From contig NZ_CP053590.1 of the NCBI RefSeq assembly GCF_013365535.1, positions 3,338,501-3,402,500 of the forward strand: a stretch of DNA of 64,000 nt, in the 5' to 3' direction. A program made the translations under genes and the position numbers. Numbering within the stretch: position 1 is the stretch's first letter; every line of letters starts with the position of its first letter. The notes beneath the pieces were generated by a model. It saw only the letters and a program-made list of their open reading frames with translations, searched no databases and was not told the DNA's origin. The stretch comes from Aquimarina sp. TRL1. GTDB taxonomy: Bacteria; Bacteroidota; Bacteroidia; Flavobacteriales; Flavobacteriaceae. Positions 46,701 through 53,254 of this stretch are shown piece after piece.

Positions 46701-47978
46701 AATAATATCTTTTATACTGGCATTAGTGATGTTTTCATTTCCTTGATTTTCTATTTCTAATTCATAAAAGATTTCATCTCCCAGTTTTACGTTCCCTCCG
46801 GTGATGTCATTTCCATCTTTGTCCAATACTCTTTTTAATACTTTTAATACCGGATGACTGATCACAACCGGATCATCATATGAAGCAGCTGTAACTAAAC
46901 CGTTTGCATTAATTCTATTAGATCCGTCATTGTTTGTTGCAGTATCAGCATCACCATATTCAAATCCATCATCGTTATCCGCTAAGGGGTTGTTATAAGC
47001 GATATCAGCATCACTACAACCATCTTCGTCACTGTCCAGGTTGAGAAAATCGAATGAACCATTATTTCCAGTGTCAATTGGTATGGTTCCATTTCCGGCA
47101 GAACTAGGAATACCAAGAGTAATAGTATTATTAGCGTTATTATCATTGTCATCAGCTCTTCCATCATCATTGTCATCTGTACCACCAGCTTCTACGACAT
47201 CATATATACCATCGTTATCGCTATCCAGATCTAAGCTATTGGCAATTCCATCCCCATCTGTGTCTTGACAATTCTCTAACATATCTATAGAAAAAAGCTG
47301 AACATTATCAATTAAGTTTCCAACACTACGACTGTTTCTATGAGTAGATACTGATTCTAATATAAATAAAGTAGTGTTTTGACCAGGGGGAACAGTGTAG
47401 ACCCCTACATATTGTCTCCAATTGTTACGTCCTGTTCTCATGACAGTTTGAACAGGAGCACCTGCTAATGTAGCACCTATTCGTACAGATGCTTCGTCTG
47501 TTCCAGCCCTACCTTTATGAGAAACAGACCAAAATATACGATCACCAGGTTGTACATTTAATGTTTGAAATATAGCGGAAGGGCGGGTAGAGTTAAGTTC
47601 TATTATAACATCTCCCTGAGGAGCATTAACATTTAGGAAATTTCTCCCCCAATATTCGATGATTCCAATAGAGCTATTCCATCCGGTGACTCTATTATGA
47701 TTAACAAGAGCCCATCTCCTTGGAGCAACCAGATTATCTAATTCAAAACTACCATTCACTAATAATTCCGGGAAATTACATTCAATAGTATCAGGGATTC
47801 CATCATTATCATCATCCAGATCGTATAAATCACATAAGTTATCATTATCAGCATCTCCTGTACCTATATTGTTTACAGTAAGGCATTGCGCCACAGAGTA
47901 TTGGTGGAATAATAAAAAGGGGAGTATGAGAAGAGCACGTTTAGTAAGGGATATTTTTTTTTGCAGGGCTATTTTCAT
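37704..47978 (-). CDS. Giant SprB-repeat adhesin with type B type IX secretion sorting domain
   Basis: A 3424-residue exported protein. Signal peptide 1-31 (LLILPFLLFHQYSVAQ); thrombospondin type 3-like calcium repeat (LDDDNDGIPD); a ~160-residue carbohydrate-binding-like jelly roll; more type 3 repeats (LDSDNDGIYD, LDSDEDGC); a DUF11-type conserved repeat domain (VLKVLKRVLDKDGNDITGG); then, from roughly residue 880 to 3300, about thirty SprB-like repeats of 70-90 residues with recurring cores such as GGTAPYTY, YTVTVTD and NGCT; and a C-terminal CHU_C/type B sorting domain (VRVFDRYGRLLADYKG, LPSGDYWYMI, GHFTLYRE). It should be exported by PorSS and attached to the cell surface, as SprB is in gliding. 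No PorP/SprF gene is adjacent. Confidence 0.93.
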   Translation of the reverse strand: MKIALQKKISLTKRALLILPFLLFHQYSVAQCLTVNNIGTGDADNDNLCDLYDLDDDNDGIPDTIECNFPELLVNGSFELDNLVAPRRWALVNHNRVTGWNSSIGIIEYWGRNFLNVNAPQGDVIIELNSTRPSAIFQTLNVQPGDRIFWSVSHKGRAGTDEASVRIGATLAGAPVQTVMRTGRNNWRQYVGVYTVPPGQNTTLFILESVSTHRNSRSVGNLIDNVQLFSIDMLENCQDTDGDGIANSLDLDSDNDGIYDVVEAGGTDDNDDGRADDNDNNANNTITLGIPSSAGNGTIPIDTGNNGSFDFLNLDSDEDGCSDADIAYNNPLADNDDGFEYGDADTATNNDGSNRINANGLVTAASYDDPVVISHPVLKVLKRVLDKDGNDITGGNVKLGDEIFYELEIENQGNENITNASIKDIIPANVNFVPGSIDADTGLNASYDSPNRQINITIDNTVVERFDSAIKIKFKTNVVESCADLREACSNEIKNIALATYTGSMSGVTINEEESILDQDACLFDIEGASTFLIDMNDCDGNFDLFICSGTADITAGGGFTAYRWTNLDTNAIIGNTQTITVSSSGRYRVDKTGNTDCPDLFEIWTVKAFNEIVNPIIEIAERTTVNGNIRTCAVTGDKLPELFLCGEDDEITLDSGFVDATSITWERLDSAACPSVIRNENCPTIDGQCEPEWTALGTNREFTVTEAGEYRIKSVFDGNCTISFYFNVYKNNFKPNLVAVKNIICDVKGVLRVQNSSNHYEYQLQTPSGATMPTQGDPTLDPDANGFQDSPEFSGLTDKGKYTVKVRQNNGLPTACTFEASKLMDTKDPTVTITTFDPGCPNDTGEMLIKVEDGASNYTYNISSTTNNFTASEGPTTETNHTFKGLNPDTYDIEVLSYDGDCIDTQRKTIKKSDDFIATASLQKDLSCNTNYQPDATQPNFDDDEHTALFIVNITGGKGPFTFSTSDTMTPALTPEPNTTNEFRFTSAGARDIYVKDETTGCIIPAGTVTVTTYEELEITMTGVPAKCPGNKGAMQVEVTAGEGPFIYILDSNIFTQAINTTTHVFNNITPGNHSVIVVDQFGCNSKTVTVNLPETKAIEADFKITQEYKCTAAGIPEQTATISITNPKNGNGNYEYSIDGVDFTNTTGSFTGLKNGVYTVYIRDTNTAICPVELGQLTVAPLQQVIDLKIDFSQVECDDLTADATLTPTATNGANSFEYRITGPTGQERDWQTSNVFNDLPTGASGTTYTFEARTTTDGCIYSEDITLKNIDFIGINAKVTQEPTCQGDEDAIISFNITTIDLTKTTFNYEITGGTITGNQNGNNLTDLTTAINGLGAGTYAITVTDNTTKCTATANNIVITDPQEIKIDNTEIAPLTCINNAIVTITASGGNGGTTYELKDSTNTTTVAGPQTTNVFSIATAATYTVVVKDNKGCTVNETITITPPPTLTATVENTSDLCYDSTNEASMNITVNGGTSPFTFTINGGGATNITGNTFSINNLTPDDYEIIIKDKFGCETTINQTISEQLTTTAALTKDIDCSGTPNASIAVTSSGGTAPITLQVSNDGGTSFTAVPGGSPFSTNVAGDYQFKVIDANGCEAISNTVKVTTAPDPEIASTAITPPTCQGAADGIVELTVDNTIGTPPYEINFNSGGFSENTTFGGLAAGTYTYVIRDARQCITTPPLSVTIADPAPITIGNLIKFDITCTPTTDPNNPTLTNGSVIITGVTGGTGTYDYTLLKLDNSVVATAGNPSLGTTNTNISFSDLSFGDYIFKITDSNGCNSTFNFNIATRAIFTVTESAPTVSCTGGVTVDINVQDGTGPFSIREYPNGTPVDLDPAPVPTSPPFTRTFQFTNLDFDTPFTYEVIDNGTGCTDIRSIAPQPSPSAMDISITPTSSTCNGADNGKIAYEITDYNGNELTYEIYSVVDLNTNIASSFTFSNGNAQTGLGTGPATGEVTGFSPGVYQLRIFETDGGVAAPCNAAMQFTIEEPEVLKLARNSKKDGFCSKLPELSMIASGGTAPYTYIANDGTSDVATSTSGVFNTLTDGTYHIRVEDSNGCTVTPIQETLNTITNPSITPITAYDRCDFGTGYTFTVNATGTGQLSYSIDGISFVDDGATHTFTVTSPGTYTVTARDPNGCTGTQSIEIHEDLIVSADFDTEPTCTTGQNITVNVSGGSDFTSSPANFTFTLTGTDINGTTVNTTQNANNIFASVLAGDYTVTVTDTGVNATGCTKSVKVARVYTNPVLTLADSGNVSCNGGADGFILVELQAGTGLDNPFTYRLFDRATNAQVGTDQIDNPLFENLSAATNDYRVEVTSVFGCTAVLEPIEITEPIILSATPSTSSYSCNANNDKLFPQITVDINGGTAPYKISYTGPLSGTSLSVTGTQFIIDAYESGDYTITVTDKNNCTHTITPVINIPTIPEMTSPDVAQVTAIDCNTNTEEVTISINGGTGPFNFTEINGAVAAQNNIPSGGTITTSNAFQLPGVGNYIFEIHDTATGCSIRTDIYPIEAYDTIEAEITDGNGVACFNSTPPNGSIELTVSGHTGAYTYQLNNLTTGAVVNGAGNTTAQNPITIAGLSPGNIQVTVTDPTLGCTDETSIYTIPSAPTIDVSIELISAGFCNSSENTIIEAFAQGGSGDFEYRLEDQTGTPLAPYDTYSDTPLFENLDPVATGTTYQVRVKDANGCEATQTIIVSPPQEITIASVTSSTLSCVDSRDGSISITAAGGQGSGSYFFTITHPDGTKDAPIIGSTDSHTFTNLPAGEYTIEVTDNLNCEASQNVTIDTLPEVIVAVETTMTPSCADPTASVQVTGVGGTPPYEFSKDGTTFVSGTNPHTFNNLTEGDYSFYVKDINNCISKVSNTVPIRNIEDLSITLDKGNTFIICFGDNAASIDAFVTGGLGDYTYSLTGTDYLNQAVNIGPQNDSFFGDLLAGDYTYSVTSKDCGPEEVSFTIEQPEAFTAEATPQDISCNSKIDGSISVTASGGSPGYIYSLFNSADEALFTFVKDDSDGTLGSHVFDELPADIYRIEVSDENGCSTFVDSIEIKEPLEISAQLLSSTPESCAGDADGSAIISISGGVATSSTPVYYWSTTGEETSFVAVPDPSNLVLQDLPGGITTVFIRDENNNSECQLAYNIDITPGAVLEAELTSTVECPVIDSETGRVITPPSYTINFELSSDATTTDIIYSIQGINGTSTPPANQNLSGTFIVPPGEYEGFMLNSSGCEKSIGTITVETYTPLATPSVQTTNNSSDVNEYEILAEGGTAPYTYYITFIDGSETENELPDNIFFIRKSGEYKIRVVDSIGCETSSTIKLTYINLIIPNYFAPDKNGVQSWYPDQTTTDEDIPFLFENIEVRVFDRYGRLLADYKGDHRDDGWKGIHQGKELPSGDYWYMIIVNDKDNREFTGHFTLYRE

Positions 47979-48748
47979 GATTCATTTTTTTGGTCTGTCA
48001 TTGAGGTATTGAAATTTTCAAAAAAAATATAAAACCATAAATAAGACCAGCTAAAATGGTCTTAGAATGTCGTAAAAGGTTTATTAAATAGGTTTGAGAT
48101 TGTCATTAATTTTTAACAACAACTACAAACAATTGTCACTTTTTAAAGTGGTAAAAAACGAAACTCGATTATGAGTTTGAATCAAACATTTTTTTTGAAA
48201 AAGATAGTAATATAGGGTTAGTTTATTAACGTACAGGCTATGGCTCAGTCGTTAGAGTAAAACTTTGTTTGTCAAACTCAAATAAGATGATTTTTCTTGA
48301 TAATGATATGTTGGTAGCGGATACGTAGTTGTTTCTCATATTTGGTTGTTTAGGGGTTATTAAAAAGTAATACATAGATGAAAAAAGCAGTATTTTCAAT
48401 GCTTTGTGGTTTTTTCATCGTTTAAAAACGTGTTTTTGTCGTTAAAAAACATCAATAAAATTACTGGATTTTAGTCATTTAAACAAAAAAAATATAGGAT
48501 TTGTTAAGATAAATGATAAATTTTTAGTAAATATTTTGCTTTTATCTTGTGTTTTTTGAGGTTTAACCGTGTTTTTTTTGTCAAAAACACATAATAAGAT
48601 TGAAGAGATTATTAAATATGTATTTTTATTTTATGTAAGAAAATTACTTCTTTTGTTTAAGGCTTGTGTTTATGCGTGAATAGCCAGTACATATTTTAAA
48701 AGGAGGGATGTTATTCTAAGATAGAACCAAAGAGCGTTCTTTTGATTA
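47979..48748. other. 770-base AT-rich spacer upstream of the giant adhesin gene
   Basis: No gene longer than about 20 codons can be supported. It holds the promoter region of the minus-strand adhesin, a hairpin at 48377-48419 (GATGAAAAAA with TTTTTTCATC outside an inner AGCA/TGCT pairing), and another at 48569-48590 (GTGTTTTT/AAAAACAC). The hairpins could end transcripts from either side. The region is unusually long and T-rich for this window. Confidence 0.5.
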
Positions 48749-49258
48749 TTATACCCCTGTTTCTTTTTTCCATTTTCTGATTCTGCTTCTTGCATTTTTG
48801 TAGGGCGAAGAAGTGTTTAATTGAATCATCTTTCCCAACGACCATTTATCATACCAGGCAGTGTGATATAGTTCCTCATTAGAGTATGATGTTACCATGG
48901 AAAGAATAGCAACATGGTTTTTTTCTAGTAGAAAAAGAAGTTCTGCATAGGTTTTATGTTCGTAGTCATTATAAAACTTTTGAGCAAGCAAGCCTAATTG
49001 GTTCCATTTATATCCGGTTTCGGGAAAGTCAACGTGCTGTTGCTTTCTTTTTTTTGCTTCCCATGTCAATACCAGTGTTCCCCATCCAATAAGATACGAA
49101 ATCAAGTTACAGACGCTCATTTCAGTGTTTTTGGCATGACCTGGTAACTCCTTATTATATGTAAGACTTTGTGGAATGGCTGTTAAATCATTTTTCAACT
49201 TATTGTAATCTGTTTGGATTGCTTTGAGTAGCTCTTCTTTGTTTTTAGGAACTGCCAT
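48749..49258 (-). CDS. ClbS/DfsB family four-helix bundle protein
   Basis: A 169-residue cytosolic protein of the ClbS/DfsB (DUF1706) family, a DinB-like four-helix bundle. The N-terminus MAVPKNKEELLKAIQTDYNKL and the terminal TSSPYKNARSRIRKWKK are family hallmarks; the middle has ISYLIGWGTLVLTW. ClbS itself protects against colibactin by hydrolysing its cyclopropane warhead, but most family members have no known substrate, so resistance is only a possibility here. Monocistronic. Confidence 0.88.
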   Translation of the reverse strand: MAVPKNKEELLKAIQTDYNKLKNDLTAIPQSLTYNKELPGHAKNTEMSVCNLISYLIGWGTLVLTWEAKKRKQQHVDFPETGYKWNQLGLLAQKFYNDYEHKTYAELLFLLEKNHVAILSMVTSYSNEELYHTAWYDKWSLGKMIQLNTSSPYKNARSRIRKWKKETGV

Positions 49259-49464
49259 TGTTTTTTGTTTTGGTAAAAATAAGGATCATGAAAGGGGTTT
49301 TAAGGAGGTGAAATTTAGTTTTTAGGTCTAAACCGTAAGTTTTTAACAGCAAAAATAGAGTCAATTGTGTGTTTCATCTTGTTTTTGTGTTTTTCGTCGA
49401 TTTTTTATGGTTTTTTTGGAAAAATATGATTATATTTATGTAAACAATTTAAAACCAACACATT

Positions 49465-49563
49465 ATGATGAATTTTTACACTATTTTCAAACTAAGTTTT
49501 AATACATTTTTTTCTTTTCTTAGAGATCTTCCAGGAGCATCACGTTATGCTATGAGAAGATGA
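49465..49563 (+). CDS. 32-residue cationic peptide, copy B
   Basis: ATGATG at 49465 opens a 32-codon frame ending in TGA. Residues run MMNFYTIFKLSFNTF then FSFLRDLPGASRYAMRR. It is the gap-free paralog of the peptide at 14160-14258 (same length, 11 identities, most differences conservative such as K/R, E/D, V/I, A/G). Charge is about +4 and Phe/Leu residues at 8, 12, 15, 18, 19 and 22 would line one helix face. Upstream is a T-rich stretch with TTTTTTTGG and TATATTTAT; 32 bases downstream is a perfect 12-bp terminator. The unit stands alone between two minus-strand genes. Function unknown. Confidence 0.65.
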   Translation: MMNFYTIFKLSFNTFFSFLRDLPGASRYAMRR

Positions 49564-49595
49564 TAAGAAGATCTATAAAAATGCTTTTTAAACCT

Positions 49596-49638
49596 AATAA
49601 ACGAGAATGTTAAATATAATGTTCTCGTTTATTTTTTG
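49596..49638. terminator. Terminator of peptide gene B
   Basis: AATAAACGAGAA (49596-49607) pairs perfectly with TTCTCGTTTATT (49622-49633), loop of 14 bases, followed by TTTTG. It can also terminate the convergent DUF985 cupin gene. Confidence 0.8.
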
Positions 49639-49645
49639 CTTCTTT

Positions 49646-50146
49646 TTATCGGGTTAATAACGTAATGATTTGTGTGTGTTCTGGAAAGAGTGACTGTAGG
49701 TAATCACGCTTTGGGAGTTCGAAATCCTGAAAATCAAATCCTGGAGAAACGGTACACCCAACCAGAGAAAAAGTAGCTTCTTTTTGTAAGTTTGCTGCAA
49801 ACCAATAGCCTCCTGGAACAGTAAATTGAGGAAGCTCTCCATTCGAAAAGTCTTTTCCAATACGAACCATAGAATAGTGTCCTTCAGGAGAGATCATATG
49901 CAGTTGGATAGGTGCACCATCGTAAAAGTGCCAGATTTCATCTTGTTTAATCCTGTGAAAAGCAGAAAAAGTGTCAGATGTTAGTAAGAAATATATAGCT
50001 GTAGTATAATTTCTGGAACTGCTGTACGTGTCAGGAAGGGCAGCTTTTGGAATCTCTTCTTTACTGCGATATGTTTCTCTAAAATATCCTCCTTCTGGAT
50101 GTGGTTGTAAATCCAAATGTTTAATAATAGACTGTGCTGTATTCAT
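49646..50146 (-). CDS. DUF985 (cupin_5) family protein
   Basis: A 166-residue cupin. The N-terminal HLDLQPHPEGGYFRETYRS and the following RNYTTAIYFLLTSDTFSAFHRIKQDEIWHFYDGAPIQLH are the diagnostic DUF985 motifs; the C-terminal part contains GYWFAANLQ, FSLVGCTVSPGFDFQDFEL. Some members bind metal and sugars or nucleotides, but no reaction is established. Cytosolic, monocistronic. Confidence 0.9.
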   Translation of the reverse strand: MNTAQSIIKHLDLQPHPEGGYFRETYRSKEEIPKAALPDTYSSSRNYTTAIYFLLTSDTFSAFHRIKQDEIWHFYDGAPIQLHMISPEGHYSMVRIGKDFSNGELPQFTVPGGYWFAANLQKEATFSLVGCTVSPGFDFQDFELPKRDYLQSLFPEHTQIITLLTR

Positions 50147-50290
50147 GATGCTTAATTTCTATGGCTAGTATAAAAAAAATAAAGACTCAAAACTATTTTT
50201 TTTGAGTACGAAAAAACTGATAGTTTGAAAAGTTTTGAAGGAGAGGTTTGAAAAGTCGTTTTAATTAGTATATTAATCAGACTAATCTGA

Positions 50291-51331
50291 ATGCTTATGA
50301 GATATCTAATCATAATATTGTTAGGATTTGTGCAATGGAATTATGCACAAGAGACTTTGGGAATAGAAAAAGGAGTATCTATTTCTAAAATAGAAGGAGA
50401 AATAGTACAGTTGGTACAGCTCAATCGACAACTTACCAGAAATATTTCTGGTTTGAGTCAGGTAGTTAATAAACAGTTGACTAGTATTGGGGAGCTGAAA
50501 ACCGAAACAGTTAATCAGGAAAAAAAACTTACAAATTTATCGACTGATGTCAGTAATAGGATAGCAGCCTCTGAAAAAAATACTGATAGGAAGCTGATTT
50601 CGGTGCAAGAAAGTATTCAGACTAGAATGGATTTTTTACTCAAAGAAAATAGCATGTTAAAAGATCGATTAACGTTGTTTTTTTGGGTAACATTATTTAT
50701 TGTGCTAGGAGGGCTTCTGTTAGGAGGGTATGGATATCATAAGTTAGCAACAAAATATAACCTTTTGCTATATCAGCTAGAAGAAAAAAAGGTGTCAGAA
50801 AAATCAGATAATGACCCTGTAAAAAAAGAGCTGTTTTATGCATTGCAGGCAATAGAAGAAAAAGTAAACCAAGTAAAAGAAGTCGTCATGATGGATAAGA
50901 GTAAAAAAGAAGAAAAGTCAAAAGTAAAAACAGAAGAAGTCGTCGAAAAAACGAAACAAGATGCCGAAGAAACTTTACTAGAAAATCAGGAGGAGGGGAA
51001 GCAAGAGATAGAAGAAACAGAAAAAGAAATCCCTGAAATAGCAGCAGAAAAAGAGGTCAAGAAAGAGAAGGTTAAGAAGGAGAAAGCTAAGAAAGAGAAG
51101 GCTAAGAAAGAGAAGGCTAAGAAGGAGAAGGCTAAGAAGGAGAAGGCTAAGAAAGAGAAGGCTAAGAAAGAGAAGGCTAAGAAAGAGAAGGCTAAGAAAG
51201 AGAAGGCTAAGAAAGAGAAGGCTAAGAAAGAGAAGGCTAAGAAAGAGAAGGCTAAGAAGGAGAAAGCTAAGAAGGAGAAAGCTAAGAAGGAGAAAGCTAA
51301 GAAGGAGAAAGCTAAGAAGAAAAAAGAATAG
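50291..51331 (+). CDS. Membrane protein with coiled coil and lysine-rich pentapeptide repeat tail
   Basis: A 346-residue protein I cannot assign to a family. A signal-like N-terminus (LIIILLGFVQWNYAQ) is followed by a heptad-patterned helix (about 30-125), a membrane helix at about 128-149 (FFWVTLFIVLGGLLLGGYGYH), an acidic/lysine region (about 175-250, rich in E-E-K), and a tail of eighteen five-residue units, mostly AKKEK, ending KKKE. The tail is coded by a 15-base tandem repeat. The extreme positive charge suggests nucleic acid or polyanion binding on the cytoplasmic side. An alternative start is Met3. Confidence 0.75.
   Translation: MLMRYLIIILLGFVQWNYAQETLGIEKGVSISKIEGEIVQLVQLNRQLTRNISGLSQVVNKQLTSIGELKTETVNQEKKLTNLSTDVSNRIAASEKNTDRKLISVQESIQTRMDFLLKENSMLKDRLTLFFWVTLFIVLGGLLLGGYGYHKLATKYNLLLYQLEEKKVSEKSDNDPVKKELFYALQAIEEKVNQVKEVVMMDKSKKEEKSKVKTEEVVEKTKQDAEETLLENQEEGKQEIEETEKEIPEIAAEKEVKKEKVKKEKAKKEKAKKEKAKKEKAKKEKAKKEKAKKEKAKKEKAKKEKAKKEKAKKEKAKKEKAKKEKAKKEKAKKEKAKKEKAKKKKE
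51056..51325 (+). repeat. 15-base tandem repeat, 18 units, coding for AKKEK
   Basis: Unit consensus GCTAAGAAAGAGAAG repeats head-to-tail 18 times (270 bases) in frame; the first two units start GTC and GTT (Val) and the last is AAAAAA-rich. Units differ only at synonymous third positions (AAG/AAA, GAG), showing recent expansion by slippage or unequal exchange. Copy number is likely to vary between strains and can be miscounted in assemblies. Confidence 0.97.
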
Positions 51332-51338
51332 AATAAAG

Positions 51339-51370
51339 AACCGATATAAGACTATATCGGTTTTTTTTGT
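51339..51370 (+). terminator. Terminator after the lysine-repeat gene
   Basis: AACCGATATA (51339-51348), loop AGAC, TATATCGGTT (51353-51362), followed by a run of six more T. A textbook intrinsic terminator eight bases after the stop codon. Confidence 0.9.
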
Positions 51371-51463
51371 AAAGAATACTTTTTGTTCTATGAATTAAAG
51401 TGAGGTAACAGATGTTTTACGATATGGAATATACGTATCTTTACCGATTCAAAAAAAGAAGGA

Positions 51464-52855
51464 ATGCTCAACAACTACACCAGAGAATTCAGATATAATA
51501 TGAGACTGGCTGCCCCTGTAATGTTAGGAATGCTAGGGCATACTTTTGTAGGCTTAGTAGATAATATTATGGTGGGCCAACTAGGGACAGCTGAATTAGC
51601 AGCCGTGTCTCTGGGGAATAGTTTTATGTTCATTGCGATCTCATTAGGGATTGGATTTTCTACAGCTTTGACTCCTTTGATAGCAGAAGCCGATGGAGAG
51701 GGGAATTTCCAGGCAGGAAAATCATCATTTAAGCATGGGTTGGTATTGTGTACTTCGTTAGGAATCTTTCTATTTGCAGCAATATGGATAGCCAAGCCAT
51801 TAATGTATTTGATGAAGCAGCCGGTAGAAGTGGTAGAGTATGCCATCCCATATCTGGATTTGGTAGCCTTCTCTCTTATTCCGTTGATTGTATTTCAGGC
51901 ATTTAAGCAGTTTTCAGATGGTCTGTCAATGACGAAATACCCAATGTATGCTACTTTGATAGCTAATATTGTCAATATACTACTGAATTATGTGTTGATT
52001 TTTGGGAAATTAGGTTTTCCGGAATTGGGAATTATTGGAGCTGCTATCGGAACATTGATATCCCGAATTGTTATGGTGATCTGTTTATGGTGGTTCCTGA
52101 AAAATGAAGAAAAGTCTAATGCGTTTATTAGTGGTATCAAGTTTTTTACCCTTGAAAAAATAATGCTTAAAAAAATCATCGCTTTAGGATTTCCTTCAGC
52201 ACTACAAATGTTATTTGAAGTCGGGATCTTTACTGCTGCTGTCTGGTTGTCTGGTATTTTGGGAAAAAATCCACAGGCAGCCAATCAAATAGCATTGAAT
52301 TTATCTTCTATGACATTTATGGTGGCAACAGGGTTAAGTGTGGCTGCTATGGTAAGAGTAGGGAATCAGAAAGGCTTGAAACGGTATGATGAATTAAAAA
52401 GAATAGCGACCTCTTTTTTTATTCTTACCCTATTAATAGAAATTGTTTTTGCAGGATTGTTTGTATGCTTTAATGAGTTACTGCCTAAAATATATCTGGA
52501 TATTGATGATGCAGAAAATTTAATAGATAATGCAGAGGTGTTAACAATTGCGGCCAAGTTGTTATTAATAGCGGCATTGTTTCAAATATCGGATGGAGTT
52601 CAGGTGGTGGTTTTGGGAGCTTTGCGAGGGCTTCAGGATGTGAAAATACCTACGCTTATTACTTTTTTTGCATATTGGGTGGTTGGTTTTCCTGTATCCT
52701 ATTACTTGGGATTATATACATCTTATAAAAGTGAAGGGATCTGGTTAGGATTACTTGCAGGTTTAAGTACTTCAGCTGTTTTACTATTCGGAAGATTTTA
52801 TTATTTAAGTAAAAAAATATCTGAGAATTCAGAGGAGAAAACAACGGTTAATTAA
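51464..52855 (+). CDS. MATE family multidrug/Na+ efflux transporter
   Basis: A 463-residue inner-membrane protein with about twelve membrane helices. The first helix region holds RLAAPVMLGMLGHTFVGLVDNIMVGQLGTAELAAVSLGNS, the hallmark of NorM-type MATE proteins; the second half repeats the fold starting near ALGFPSALQMLFEVGIF. It exports cationic compounds against a Na+ or H+ gradient. Substrates unknown. The start at ATG 51464 follows a purine-rich GAAGGA. Confidence 0.94.
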   Translation: MLNNYTREFRYNMRLAAPVMLGMLGHTFVGLVDNIMVGQLGTAELAAVSLGNSFMFIAISLGIGFSTALTPLIAEADGEGNFQAGKSSFKHGLVLCTSLGIFLFAAIWIAKPLMYLMKQPVEVVEYAIPYLDLVAFSLIPLIVFQAFKQFSDGLSMTKYPMYATLIANIVNILLNYVLIFGKLGFPELGIIGAAIGTLISRIVMVICLWWFLKNEEKSNAFISGIKFFTLEKIMLKKIIALGFPSALQMLFEVGIFTAAVWLSGILGKNPQAANQIALNLSSMTFMVATGLSVAAMVRVGNQKGLKRYDELKRIATSFFILTLLIEIVFAGLFVCFNELLPKIYLDIDDAENLIDNAEVLTIAAKLLLIAALFQISDGVQVVVLGALRGLQDVKIPTLITFFAYWVVGFPVSYYLGLYTSYKSEGIWLGLLAGLSTSAVLLFGRFYYLSKKISENSEEKTTVN

Positions 52856-52894
52856 AATAACCTTTGTAGTTTTGACAATAATTTTTTTGAACAT

Positions 52895-53122
52895 ATGGAG
52901 TTTCCAAAATTCTTATTGGGGGACAATACAGATTACCCTAATGCCATTTTTGTAATACATACTGAGTTTCCCCGATTCATCATTAATTTAGAAAACGATG
53001 AAGTAGAATGGTTAGAAGAGTTTGATAAAAATGATCAAGAAGAGTTGCAAAATGAAGCAGAGCGGTTGTTCGAACAAGCAAATGAATTTTACGACAGAGA
53101 AATTTCCAGATACGAAGCGTAA
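52895..53122 (+). CDS. Small conserved acidic protein
   Basis: A 75-residue protein with no signal or membrane segment. It begins MEFPKFLLGDNTDYPNAIFVIHTEFPRF and ends in an acidic helix (DEVEWLEEFDKNDQEELQNEAERLFEQ). I recall similar short proteins in other Flavobacteriia, all without function. TAGTTTTG at 52867-52874 fits the -7 element. It may be cotranscribed with the PAP2 gene 132 bases downstream. Confidence 0.75.
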   Translation: MEFPKFLLGDNTDYPNAIFVIHTEFPRFIINLENDEVEWLEEFDKNDQEELQNEAERLFEQANEFYDREISRYEA

Positions 53123-53254
53123 TAGTATACATAAAGCGCATAGGGGCAAGTCTATGAGGTGTTCAAAAGGAACTACTATGAGATTTTAAGCACAAGTGTT
53201 GACGCGTATAAGCCTCACTTAGAGTATAACTAACAAGGATATAAATTTGTTTTA

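Noticed and set aside
37704..47978. Possibility that the giant gene is a CRISPR-like or DNA repeat array
   Set aside because: Repeats are visible only at protein level as degenerate SprB-like domains; the frame is uninterrupted and no short identical direct repeats with spacers exist.
48377..48425. A 15-codon frame starting MKKAVFSMLCGFF
   Set aside because: Too short, and it coincides with a hairpin that explains the sequence better.
51056..51325. Possible assembly artefact at the 15-base tandem repeat
   Set aside because: Units carry scattered synonymous differences and the frame is kept through to the stop codon and terminator, so it reads as a genuine repeat, although the copy number could be off.
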